Shown here piece after piece: positions 51,336-61,806 of a stretch of DNA of 64,000 nucleotides. The position numbers and the translations under genes were made by a program. The notes beneath the pieces are model-generated. The model saw only the letters and a program-made list of their open reading frames with translations. It did not search any database and had not been told where the DNA came from. Source of the stretch: Paenibacillus sp. CC-CFT747 (lineage in GTDB: Bacteria > Bacillota > Bacilli > Paenibacillales > NBRC-103111); contig CP106741.1 in the NCBI GenBank assembly GCA_030323305.1, positions 3,905,501 to 3,969,500 of the forward strand, written 5' to 3'. Numbering within the stretch: the stretch's first letter is position 1; each line of letters opens with the position of its first letter.

Positions 51336-53687
51336 ATGAGCATCTTTCAATACCGGTCGACGAAGAGAACGGTTGCGGTGCTGCTTATTCTTCTGTTCCT
51401 CGTCGTTTCGGCCATCTCCTTCCTGTCCTATTGGGTGGCCACAAGCCGGTTGAAGTATGAATCGACGAATACGCATATCGCCATGCTGAGCCAGATCGAT
51501 CATAAGATCGAACTGATGCTGCAGGCGATTGACAAAGAAACGATCCAGATGCTGGCGAACGAGGAGGTCAATAAATTTTTCGATCACACCATGACCGAAG
51601 CGGAGAGCAGGGACAACGCTTACCGCCTAAGCGGTTATTTCACTCGATTCGTTAACGCCGGCGAGTATGTGTACTCCGTGGATCTGTATTCCTATGACCG
51701 GGGCCAGCTGTTTTCCGGTGGAGCGATCAAGGAGGAGCAGACCCCGGAGGATTCCAGCTGGATCAGCCAATTTGCCAAGTACGACGGCTATTCGAATTGG
51801 CTGCCGACCCGCCGGGTTCCCTTGAGCGCCTCGAACTTTCCGATTTACCGCAATGTCGTCACGCTCGTACGAACCTATCCGCTTATCCACTCCCCGGGCT
51901 TCCGGCGGGGAGCCGTTGCCGTAAATATTAAGGAAGAAGCCTTGTATCAGCTGCTGAGCGATGCCAAAAGCCGGATGATGGGCGACATCTTCATTCTGGG
52001 GCCTAACGGAAGCTTGATGTCGGGTGCGGACAAAAGCAAGCTCGGGGAGGATATGAGCCAAGTCCCTGTCCTTTCTGAAGTTATGAAAGGCGGGGAGGAA
52101 GGGTTTTTCAAAGCATCACCGCAAGATGTGGCTAGCTCCGTCTTTTACGTGACCTCACCCTACACGGGCTGGAAGATCGTCAATATCGTGCCGGAAATTC
52201 AACTGAACCAGCCGCTCATCAAAATCCGCAATGCCCTCATCATCATTGCCCTGCTTCTGTTCCTTACGGCGGGCGTCCTTGCGGTCCTCCTGGGGCTGTG
52301 GACGTTCCATCCGCTTAACCGTTTCCTTATGAATCTGAGCAAGAAGCTGAATGCCCATCCGCTTTATGAAGGGGCGGACTGGGGAAAGGGGAACGAATTC
52401 GCCCGCTTCGAGAATGCCGTCCAGAACATCCTGACGGACAGCGAATCGCTCCAGGCTCAAATCAAGGAAAGCAAGCCGATTATGAAGTGGCGGCTCCTGA
52501 TGGACCTTCTCACCAACTTTCCCCGGCCCTATGGGAATATCGAGAAGTACATGGAGGTGGTGGGCGTGCATTTGCATTCGAAGCACTTCATCGTCATGAG
52601 CGCCGAGTACGACCGGAAAGCGGATGTGGCTTCGAAGCGTGATCTACACTTGTATGCCTATGCCCTCTGCAACGTGGCGGAGGAGCTCATCAATGCCGAA
52701 GGCAAAGGAGCCGCCATCGAATGGGAAGACGGTCAGTGCGCGATTATCCTCAGCTTCGATGATGAGGATCCCGTGAAGCATGCTCTTCGCGCCGTTGCCA
52801 TTGCCGATATGCTGAAGAATTACCTGCAGGACCAGTTCAGGAGAACCATCTCCATCGGAATCGGCTGCGAGGTTCATCGGATGCAGGACATTCATTTGTC
52901 CCACAAGCAGTCCATGGAAGCTCTCAAATACAAGCTGGTGATGGGGGATAACACCATCATCGCGGCGGACGATATTCAGGACTACGGCTTCGGAGCCTTC
53001 CATCGGTTGTTTGCTCTGACGGAGGGTATGATCGATTCCGTCAAGGTGCTGGACGAAGAGAGAATGAGCCAGCAGCTGAAGGATTGGTTCGACAAGCTTG
53101 CCTCGTCCAAAATCCCACCCGATACCATCAAGCAGCTGATCGTGCAGCTGCTTATGAAAGCAGCGGTGGTAGCCGGGGAAATCGGCGTGGCCCATGAGGA
53201 GCTCGTCCCGGCCGAGAGCATGTCCGAAACGCTGGAGCAGTACGAAAGCCTCGAGCAGATCCGGGAGTTTGCCGCACGCATCCTGTCGGGCTACATCGAG
53301 GGCATCCGCCTCAAGCGGAACAGCCGGGAGAAAAGCGAATCCGTCGACAAGATCATCAAGTATATCCAGTCCCATTATAGGCACAGCGACTTGTCGCTGA
53401 ATTATTTGTCGGATCATTTTCGGGTGAGTGTGTCGCACCTGAGCAAAATGTTCAAGGAGTATACGGGAAGCAATTTTATCGACTACCTGATGGAAATCCG
53501 AATAGAAAAAGCGAAGGAGCTGCTCGCGGGCAGCCAGGAGAAAATCCGGGACATCGCCGAAGCGGTAGGCTATACCAATGTAAACAGCTTTACGCGCATT
53601 TTCAAAAAAATAACGGGCTTGACGCCCAGTGAATTCAGAGAACGGGAATGGGCCAAGAAGGAAGAGGAGCAAGCAGGCTCGGCCTAA
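51336..53687 (+). CDS. Membrane-bound AraC-family sensor-regulator
   Basis: 783 residues, intact. N-terminal membrane helix (~12-34), outside dCache-like sensor (~35-300), second helix (~302-328), cytoplasmic linker, and a C-terminal AraC double helix-turn-helix (~680-775: DLSLNYLSDHFRVSVSHLSKMF; EKIRDIAEAVGYTNVNSFTRIF). This design, common in Paenibacillus beside LplABC importers, senses extracellular sugar or the binding protein and activates the neighbouring operon. Confidence 0.9.
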   Translation: MSIFQYRSTKRTVAVLLILLFLVVSAISFLSYWVATSRLKYESTNTHIAMLSQIDHKIELMLQAIDKETIQMLANEEVNKFFDHTMTEAESRDNAYRLSGYFTRFVNAGEYVYSVDLYSYDRGQLFSGGAIKEEQTPEDSSWISQFAKYDGYSNWLPTRRVPLSASNFPIYRNVVTLVRTYPLIHSPGFRRGAVAVNIKEEALYQLLSDAKSRMMGDIFILGPNGSLMSGADKSKLGEDMSQVPVLSEVMKGGEEGFFKASPQDVASSVFYVTSPYTGWKIVNIVPEIQLNQPLIKIRNALIIIALLLFLTAGVLAVLLGLWTFHPLNRFLMNLSKKLNAHPLYEGADWGKGNEFARFENAVQNILTDSESLQAQIKESKPIMKWRLLMDLLTNFPRPYGNIEKYMEVVGVHLHSKHFIVMSAEYDRKADVASKRDLHLYAYALCNVAEELINAEGKGAAIEWEDGQCAIILSFDDEDPVKHALRAVAIADMLKNYLQDQFRRTISIGIGCEVHRMQDIHLSHKQSMEALKYKLVMGDNTIIAADDIQDYGFGAFHRLFALTEGMIDSVKVLDEERMSQQLKDWFDKLASSKIPPDTIKQLIVQLLMKAAVVAGEIGVAHEELVPAESMSETLEQYESLEQIREFAARILSGYIEGIRLKRNSREKSESVDKIIKYIQSHYRHSDLSLNYLSDHFRVSVSHLSKMFKEYTGSNFIDYLMEIRIEKAKELLAGSQEKIRDIAEAVGYTNVNSFTRIFKKITGLTPSEFREREWAKKEEEQAGSA

Positions 53688-53709
53688 GCCGGAAAATAGG
53701 GAGGATCCC

Positions 53710-56700
53710 ATGTTATCTGCCAAAAGCATCATCCGTCTCTTGATTGTGCTGTGTATCTTCATGCCGCTGCTTTCGCCAATAGCCGGCAGAGCGAATGCCG
53801 CAAGTGATGGGCTTATCGATGAATTGAACGATTATACCAAAATGTACAGCCATTCCGCCAACGTGGTCTTCGATACCTCGAACCCGCAATATTTGGGAGG
53901 GGACACGAAGCGGGTCACCCGGAACAGTACGGCGGACGGCACGTTCGTGTATAAAACGTCCTATGACATGGAATCGTTCACGGTTCCCGCCTATTACTGG
54001 ACGGGAACGCCTCTGGTCGATTTGAAGTTCTTCACCTCGGCCGACGGCACGGACTATGTGCCGGTTGTGGCGGATGTGTATATGTCCGGGCCGGCCGCTT
54101 CCAGCTGGCAAATGTATGCCTATGAAGCCATTGGCCTGCCGGCCGGCACCCGGTATTTAAAGATTGTCATCAGCGGCAATGACAAGTTCTGGACCCCTCA
54201 AGTGTCCCGGGTCATCCTGAACCTAAACACCGGTTCCCCTATGCCGAATATTCCGTCAGGTACGGCGTTGGAGGGGCGGCGGAGATAACCCTTACAAGCG
54301 CCACCCCCGGTGCCCAAATCTTTTACAAGAAATCGGGAGAGACGGCGTATCAGCTCTACCAAGGGCCTATCCCCATATCGACCCAAACCTCCTTCGATAC
54401 CTATGCGCAGAAAGATGGGTTGGCTCCGAGTGAGGTGAAAACGCTTCAGTATTACTCCAAGTCCGATTGGGCCATGGACCGCTACGGTCAAGCAGTAAAG
54501 GCCAGCTTCCCGGAAAAGGTGACCGAGGATGCCCAGCTTCGTCAAGATGTGACGGAGGACCAGCAATATTACAACAGCCTGGCGGTTCCTTCCGGACGTG
54601 ACCGGTTTGGGGGATTGGCCGACAGCGAGGAGCCGTATGGGCTTTCGGCCACCGGTTATTTCAGCATTCAGCAAGCCGACGGGCGTACGGTGATGGTCAC
54701 CCCTGATGGGAATGTGTTTTTCAGTCTCGGCGTTAATGTCATCTCGTCCAATGAAACGTACACGCAGACTGCCGGAAGGGAAAAAGCTTCGAGTGGATTC
54801 CCGGGAAAACCGGAGAATTCGCTACGGCCTTCCGCGGGGGCAGCACGGATCTTTCCTACTATATCGCGAACCGCATCCGTAAATTCGGGGTTCCGTTTGA
54901 AGAAGAGTCCTTTGTCCGGGAAGGCATGAACCGCATTCAAAAATGGGGCTTCAACACCGTCGGAGCCTGGTCCGGAAATTACGCCACGGCCTCCGGCGTT
55001 CCGCATGTGAAAATGCTGCCAACGGCGAATATGGCCTGGGCACAAGTAAGCGGGCTGCATTACTTGGATATTTTCGCCGATAACGCCGAGCAGAACATCG
55101 ATTCGGTTCTGGCCCAGAGCCTGCCCGCCTACCGGGAGGACCCGGCTCTTATCGGATATTTTATGGAGAATGAGATTCACTTCCATAAAATCTCCTCGGT
55201 CATTCCCCAGGCGAAAGCGAGTCAGGTGGCGTCCAAGCGCAAGCTGGTCGACCTGCTCGAGAGCTGGTACAACGGCGATATCGCGGCGTTCAATACCGCC
55301 TGGAACACTTCGTTTACCGGCTTTAACGAGCTGGATGAGGCGGCGTTAACCGTGAAGACGGAGTCGGCGCAGGAAGACATGTATAAGTTTATAAAGGTGT
55401 ACGCTGATACGCTATACGGGACCATCTCCAAAGTCTTCCGCAAGTATGACCCGAATCACCTGCTGCTTGGCGACCGCTGGCTGAATCAAACGGCCCAGAA
55501 TGCCAGACTGCGCGACATTCTCGCCGAGGCTTCCGGGAACTCCTTTGACGTGATCAGCTACAATTACTACGCGAAGGATGCCAGTATCAGCCAACTGAAG
55601 GCGATTCATGACAAATCGGGCGGCAAGCCGATCATGATCACGGAATTTAACTTCGGCACGGCGGAGCAGGGCTTGAATTCCGGCGTGATCCCTGTGGATA
55701 CCCAGGAGGAACGGCAGTTCCGCTACCGGAATTACGTCGAGCTGACGGCATCACTTGGTTACGTCGTCGGCACACACTGGTTCAATTATCTCGACCAGCC
55801 CGCCACCGGCCGCTGGTGGGAAGGCTACACCGGGGAGAGATACAACACCGGTCTGGTCAACGTCGCGGACCGTCCTTACAAGGGTTTCCTTCAAGGGGTG
55901 AAACAGAGCAACGACGATATTTACAGCGTTGTGCTTGGACAGCGGGAACCGTTCCGGTATGATTTCGGCGAGATCGACCGTCCGGCCAACCGTACCTTGA
56001 AGATTGGCCGCACCTCCACTCCTATGCAAATCGACGGAATCCGGGACGACGGATATGATTCCGCCCGCCAGGTGATCCTGAAGTCGGGAGACCGCATTGT
56101 CGGAACCGGCGGCTCCGGAATGAAGGCAGCCTATGACTGGGCATGGGATTCGGAGCATCTGTACCTCTACGCAGATATCACGGACCCTACCCCGATGATG
56201 AATCCTTACCGCGACGGGAACCTATGGAAGGGCGACGGGGTCGAGCTGTTTGTCGGCCCGGAGCAGACGGACGTCCGGCAGGGGCTGCTCGTATCCGACC
56301 GTCAGCTGATCTTGAGCGCCGGTTTAAAGGATAACGGTGAGCCTTATTGGAGATGGTTCAATACGGGAGAACAGCCTCTTATCGACATGACGGTCCGGCG
56401 GCATGCTTCCGGGGATGGGTATGCATTGGAAGCCGCCATTCCCTGGAATCATCTGAACGTAAGTCCGGCGGTGGGGCAGACTATGCGGTTCGATTTCGGC
56501 TTTGACGACAGTGAGGACGGGGTCCGCCGGCTGCGGCAGTGGCTGTGGAACGGACTGGACGGAAATGCCAGCAACCGGGGGAACTGGGGGATGGCCACGC
56601 TGGGAGGAGCCGCCGATACATCACCGCCGGAGATCATTGTGACAGGAGCGGAAGACGGACAAAGCTATGACAAGGAGACCACGCCGGTCATTTCGGTAGA

Positions 56701-57860
56701 AGATGCCGGGAGCGGGGTTAAAGAAACGGTCGTGCAAGTAGACGGTCTCCCTTGGACCGCCGGATCGCCGGTCACGGCCAAGGGACCTCACGTCTTGAAG
56801 GTGACGGCAACGGACAACGCCGGAAATAGTGCCGTTTACACGAGCCGCTTTACCATTTATGGCGCCACAAGCTTGACTGCCGGCCGGGCGGAAGGAGAAT
56901 ACAGTGACATCGTTTCTTTGGAGGCTTGGCTGAAAGAGGAAGGGGGGCGGCGATCTCCGGGGCGGAGGTCCATTTCATGGCGGGCGAAACGCTCGTAGGC
57001 ACGGCCATGACGGATGCGGACGGTTATGCCGCGCTGGCTTATCCGATCGGTCTTAGGGTAACGGGAGAGACAGCTAGCACCACTTATCCGGTCACCGCTT
57101 CCGTTTATCAGAACGACACCCATTATTATCGCGGCAGCGTCGCATCCGGCAGCCTGACCGTTGCTCGGGAGAAATCATCCCTTCTCTATACTGGACCTGA
57201 CAAGGCAAGCCAAGACGGGGATCAGATCCTCTCCGTGCAGGTAGTTCAGGAGCAGGACGGAAGCGCAGGTTCTCTAACCGGACTTCCGGTTCGGTTTACG
57301 ATTTCGGCCATCCGTCCCGACGGGACCCTGTCGGAGATCGATTCGTCGGTTACGGAGCACGTCTACCGGACGGACAGCGAAGGGAATGTTCGGGCCCTTG
57401 TTCATCTGCCGAGCGGACTCTATCAGGTGGAAGCCCAGCTTCTGCCCAATCCATACTACGAATCGGTTCATACGGTCTCCCAGCTGGCCGTGTTCGATCC
57501 TGCCATGAGCCCGCTTCAAGCTTCCGGCTTCATCGAGCTGGAGGGCGACGGCTTCTTCGGGGAAAAAGCCAAGAGGCTCCACCTCAACATCGGACCGGGG
57601 AAGGGTAAGCTTCATGCGGAGCCGCAAGGGAAGGAGTTCATCGTCGAAGCCGTCAACTGGTTTCTGGTCTCCGGGAATGCCATGTATTGGCAGGGGAGGC
57701 GACAAGGGACGGAGCCCGGTATGTCATTCGCCTCATGTTCCAGAATGACGGGGACGGGAAAGGGCCATACAAGACGCTTTCGCTTATCCTATGGGAGGAG
57801 AATGCCACGGAACCTGTTTATCAGGTGTACGGCGCCGGCTTCCAAGGAGAAGCAGGATAA
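53710..57860 (+). CDS. Secreted GH50-like multidomain glycoside hydrolase
   Basis: ~1384 residues. Signal peptide; one copy of the module repeated in the PL8 gene (~35-180); an OmpL47/chitobiase-like linker; then a GH50 (beta-agarase-type) TIM barrel: VTPDGNVFFSLGVNVI, acid/base region GYFMENE, nucleophile region ITEFNFG, THWFNYLDQPATGRW. Next come a CBM9-like domain (IDGIRDDGYDSA; WKGDGVELFVG), an Ig-like domain and beta domains. Breaks near 54262 and 54791 (T lost), G-run 56941-56946 and 57693-57696. Likely cleaves a galactan-type or related polymer outside the cell; exact linkage unknown. Confidence 0.75.
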
Positions 57861-57888
57861 AGAGGCAAGACGCTTTCCCGGGTCGATT

Positions 57889-57910
57889 AGTCCCCGTTGA
57901 AGCGGGGACT
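57889..57910. repeat. Perfect inverted repeat at a gene junction
   Basis: AGTCCCCG, 6-nt loop, CGGGGACT, without T-run. It sits exactly where the truncated SDR begins. Confidence 0.55.
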
Positions 57911-58388
57911 CCACAATGCGGATATTTTGGGTGATATCCACGCCAAGGTGACGGATCCGCTGGATATGGAAGAAATCCAGAAGGTTTACAACGTCAACGC
58001 TTTGGGTGCCCTGCGGGTCACGAATGCCTTGGTTTCCTTGGTGATGGGGAGCAACACAAAGCTCATAGTCAACATCTCCTCGGAGGCCGGGAGCATCGGC
58101 ACCTGCTGGAGGGAAAGCTGGTTCGCCTACTGCATGTCCAAGGCGGCTCTCAACATGCAGTCGGCCTTGATTCACAATGAGCTCAAGAAAGAGGGAGGCC
58201 AGGTCATGGTGTTTCATCCCGGCCATGTCCGCAGCTACATGCGGGGGACGCTGGATGAAAGCGGCCGCCTGACGCCTGCCGAAGCCGCCGGCTCCATTCT
58301 GGGCTGGGCCGCCCGGCATGAGGAATACAAGGGGGAACAGCCCGTTTTCCTAACCTACCAGGGGAGAAGATGGAATGGTAATGCTTAG
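57897..58388 (+). pseudogene. 5'-truncated short-chain dehydrogenase
   Basis: ~163 residues of readable SDR C-terminal part: HNADILGDI, YNVNALGALRVTNAL, NISSEAGSIGTC, YCMSKAALNMQ (catalytic Tyr-x3-Lys), FHPGHVRSYM. The first ~80 residues with the TG-x3-G-x-G cofactor motif are missing in all frames, since the GH50-like gene ends only ~40 nt upstream. The TTG start has no ribosome site. Truncated gene or collapsed assembly. Confidence 0.7.
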
Positions 58389-58403
58389 AGGAGGGAAGAG
58401 CGG

Positions 58404-59049
58404 ATGAACGCACCTAAACGCGTATTGCTTATGGGGGACAACGAGAGGGCTCCTTATCATCCCATGAACCGGATCGAAGAGGAGCTTCGTGGTATTCTTG
58501 AAGACGAGTTTGCCTTGGAAAGCCGCACCGATTACAACCAGCTGGACGAGGGGATGCTTAAGGCTTACGATCTCTGTTTGTCCTATACCGACTGCTGGGG
58601 GAAACGGTAAGCGGCTCGCTGGCCGAAGGGTTGACCGCCTATGTCGAGCAGGGGGAGCGGTGCTGGTGATTCATAACGGCATTTCCCTTCAAGCGCATGA
58701 GAGTCTGTACAAGCTGCTCGGGGCCCGCTTCACCGGCCATCCGCCTTATCAGGCTCTAAGCTTCCAGGTGAGGGAGTCGGATCATCCCCTCTTGCAGGGA
58801 ATCTCCTCCTTTATTCTGGAGGAGGAGCCCTATCAGTATGAGGTTCATCCCGAGACAGAGCGAGATGTGGTGCTGACCTATGAGGCACAGGGACAAGTCT
58901 GGCCGGCCGCATGGGTGACGCGGCACGGGGCGGGACGGCTCGTCTATGTCATGCCCGGCCATCATGCTCCGACCTTCCTTCACCCGGAGGTCCGGCGGCT
59001 GTTGCGGAATGCGGCGGACTGGCTCTGCGGCTCGGGCGGAAGGGCCTGA
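58404..59049 (+). CDS. ThuA-like protein
   Basis: ~215 residues, ATG after GGAGGG. ThuA/GATase-1-like fold: VLLMGDNERAPYH, YDLCLSYTDCWG, GGAVLVIHNGIS, HPLLQGISSF, VTRHGAGRLVYVMPGHHAPTF. Frame breaks at G-runs 58597-58601 and 58651-58655. ThuA-type proteins accompany sugar catabolism, often with Gfo/Idh oxidoreductases; activity unknown. Confidence 0.78.
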
Positions 59050-59079
59050 CACTACCTGCAGCAAGGGCCTTCCCTATAA

Positions 59080-59117
59080 GAAAAGAGATGGAGCCGGTGG
59101 AGGCTCCATCTCTTTTC
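59080..59117. terminator. Bidirectional terminator
   Basis: Perfect 16-bp stem GAAAAGAGATGGAGCC / GGCTCCATCTCTTTTC with loop GGTGGA, serving the converging ThuA-like and IclR genes. Confidence 0.9.
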
Positions 59118-59168
59118 GTAAGCTTCCCTTCGACAGACGTCGAAGGGCTTTTTACGGAGGGACAGCAC

Positions 59169-59938
59169 TTAATACTGACGGTAGACCTTATAGCTCAGCT
59201 CCTCGCAGGAGCGGCGGATCCAGTCATGGACGTTGTCCCAGACTTCGCCGGTTATGCGAACGACGGGGATGGATATGCTGACGGAAGCCGCCGCCCGGCC
59301 TTCCGCATCCCGTACGGCACCGGCCACACAGTGGACGCCGTCCACGGTCTCGCCCATGTTGTATCCAAATTCCTGTTCCCTTACCTTCTCCAATTCTTTA
59401 AGCAGATCCGAGTAGGTGGGGATGGTATTGTTCGTCACCTTCTCGAGCTGCTCGGACGGGTAGATGGCGCGGAGCTCATCGGGGGTCAGATCCGCGAGCA
59501 GGATTTTGCCGGAGGCTGTTGCATGCAGGGGCAGGGTTCCGCCCAGGTTAGGATTGAACCGGAGGGCATGCGTGCTCACCTTCTCTCCAATATAAAGCAG
59601 CTGATCCTCCGTTCGGATAGCCAGGCAGACCGTTTCGTTCAAATCGTCTATTATTCTCTCGGCGATCTGGTTGAATTCACCGGTCAGGCTCGTGTTGCGC
59701 ATGTAGCCGGAGCGGATGGTAAACAGCTTGAACCCGATACGGAACTGCTTGCCCGACCGGTCGGTTTCCAAATACCCCCGATTCAACATGTTTTGCAGAA
59801 TCAGGTACGTGCTGCTTGGAGGCATGTTCAAGCTTTTGGCAATCTCGGTCAGGCTGTAGGATTCCTTCTCCCCGGTGAAAAGCTCGAAGATATCCAATAC
59901 CCGATCCGCCGATTTGACTTTGGGGGTTGCTGGGTCAT
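59169..59938 (-). CDS. IclR-family transcriptional regulator
   Basis: ~256 residues. ATG at 59938 lies behind AAAGGAGGG but in another frame; restoring one C (minus strand) in the run 59922-59926 gives MTQQPPKVKSADRVLDIFE. Winged helix SLTEIAKSLNMPPSSTYLILQNML, then the IclR effector domain (LRFNPNLGGTLPLHATASGKILLA; AGAVRDAEGRAAASVSISIP). Likely regulates the ThuA/GH50 or neighbouring operon. Confidence 0.88.
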
Positions 59939-60068
59939 GATCGCCCTCCTTTCGAGGAAAAAGTTTCACAAATATGAAACCTAGCATGATTTTAGCTTAT
60001 TTCATCGAAAATGTCGATAGGTGAAAAGGGCCGCGTCGTCCCTACGTTTAAGCGGCGCCCGGCATGCC

Positions 60069-60113
60069 AAAACGGCCACAGGAGACCCTGTCAGGATCTC
60101 CTGTGGCCGTTTT
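60069..60113. terminator. Bidirectional-type terminator
   Basis: Perfect 17-bp stem AAAACGGCCACAGGAGA / TCTCCTGTGGCCGTTTT (60069-60085 with 60097-60113), downstream of the second GntR fusion gene on the minus strand. Confidence 0.88.
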
Positions 60114-60167
60114 AGTTGCTCGTGCCTTATCCGTTCCGTTACGCCAACAAAGCTGCCGGGTAAGGCA

Positions 60168-61558
60168 CTAGCTCAGCAGCGCTTCCAGCCGTTCGCTGGC
60201 TTCGGCTTCATCCTCCAGCCGGGACCAGTAGGCCTTCAATTCCTCCCGGACAGCCTCCAGAACACCGGTGCTGAGATTCAAGTCCGAATACAGCCGGCAG
60301 CGGTCCCACAGCTCCCGATAGACGGATTCCCCTTGAGGGCGGTTTCCCGCTAACCCGTTCTTCAGGCTCAACGCTTCCCGATGGGCAGGCAAGGTAAGCG
60401 TGTGGCGACGGACATCGGCCTGGACCTCCGCCGAGCAAAGGTAGCGGACCAGCTTCCGCGCTTCCTCCTGGTGGGGCGTCAGCCGGTTGACGGCCAAGCC
60501 TGTCGTCAGAAGAAGGGTGTCGTCCGAACGGAGAGCGGGAAGGGGAGCCACGCCGTAATCCAGCTCCGTATCGAGAAACCGGTTCAAGCCGAAATAGGTC
60601 GTCAGGATCATGGCGGCTTTCCCTTCCTTAAACCAGCGCTCCACATCCTCATCGCTTTCCGTCCAGAGAACCGGCCCGCCTTGCTGGTGAATCAAGTCGC
60701 GGGAAATGCGCAGGCTGTCCCAGAAGGCCGGATCCTCGGCTGCCCGCTGGCCTTCCCCGTGCTGAAAGCGGAAGCTGTTCTGCAGAAGAAACACGGGCCA
60801 GCGGTTGACGGACTGAATATGAGCGCCGAAGCCGCGCACCTCCAGCTGCCGGTGAAGGGTTCGGGCGGTTTTGAGAAGCGTATACCAGGTCCAGCCCGCA
60901 TGCGGGGCTTCCATCCGGCACTGCTCGAAATGCTTCCGGTTGTAGCACAGCACCACGGGGGAGAAGACAAAAGGGGACGCTTTCGATCCTCCGCCTTCCT
61001 CCAGGAAGGGCTTGGCGAGAAGGGGATGGGCATATTCGGTTTCCGGGGCTTCCGACAAAAGCGAGAGCGAGGCATCCTTCTCTTTCTGTTTAAGGGCATC
61101 CCACCCCGTTACGGTTACGACATCCGCCATCCCAAGATCGGCATAATCGAGTGGGAAAGGGGCGGGAAGCAGCTCGATTGTCGTGCCCGGGTGCTGCCTT
61201 TCGTATTCGGACACGGCATGCTGCAGCCTTCCTTCCTTGATCAGGGAGGGTAGCAGGCGAGCCGCAAGACAAGGTCTTCCTTCCTGCCGTCAGAAGAAGT
61301 CTCCGGACTTCCGGACGATGGGGCTGACAGCCGGACTTTGTTGCCCACCCGCCGGATTTTGACGATCAGCCCTTCCTCCACCAGAACATCCAGCGCCTTA
61401 CGGACCGATTCCTTGCTCAAGGAAAAAATCCGGCCCAGTTCCACCTCCGAAGGAAGATAATCCCCCTCTTTGCGTGAGCCGCTCCGGATCTCTTCTTTTA
61501 TGTAGGCGATTAACTGCTGGGTCCGGGCCATATATTCGCTTCGGTTGGGACGCGGCAT
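60168..61558 (-). CDS. GntR-type regulator fused to a solute-binding-protein domain (second copy)
   Basis: ~463 residues once a single base is restored near 61248-61250, matching the 464 of the copy at 3612. N-terminal winged helix: YLPSEVELGRIFSLSKESVRKAL, wing to GNKVRLS. The C-terminal domain is solute-binding-like: IKEGRLQHAVSEYERQHPGT, ADVVTVTGWDAL, VVLCYNRKHFEQ, EGKAAMILTTYFG. No signal peptide. Divergent from the CBM-propeller gene at 61807, just as the first copy is divergent from propeller 1. Confidence 0.8.
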
Positions 61559-61631
61559 GGTTATTCCTCGATTCCTTAATAAAATTTACTAGCATTATAT
61601 CACAAAAATGGGGTTGCAGAAAAAGATGATG

Positions 61632-61791
61632 TAGGCGATAAAAACCTTTGATGCCATGAGAAGGAGACAATTCCTTCTCATTGACAGCGTATACAAAGCG
61701 TTGTAGGCTATAAATATACCATTATATGCCCAAGTCCTTGAAGGGTGATAAGCTTATTTTATCATTCTTCAAAAGTCTAGGCGATAAAACA
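61632..61791 (+). promoter_or_regulatory. Operator region of the second CBM-propeller gene
   Basis: Three direct repeats: TAGGCGATAAAAAC (61632), TAGGCTATAAATA (61704) and TAGGCGATAAAAC (61779), about 72-75 bp apart. The inverted repeats TACAA-AGCG-TTGTA (61692-61705) and TGATAAGCTTATTTTATCA (61746-61764) lie between. TTGACA at 61681 is a possible -35, with the middle repeat at -10 distance. Likely bound by the divergent GntR fusion. Confidence 0.5.
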
Positions 61792-61806
61792 AGAGGAGGA
61801 ATTCAT

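Noticed and set aside
52644-53762. 372-codon open frame on the minus strand
   Set aside because: Antisense to the AraC-type regulator; no recognisable domain or ribosome site.
58911-59984. 357-codon + strand frame opposite the IclR gene
   Set aside because: Would read through a perfect terminator hairpin and is antisense to a clear IclR protein.
60381-61253. 290-codon + strand frame opposite the second GntR fusion
   Set aside because: Low-complexity translation antisense to a well-supported regulator.
61501-61515. Further TAGGCGAT copy inside the second GntR gene
   Set aside because: Lies in coding sequence with a diverged tail; probably chance.
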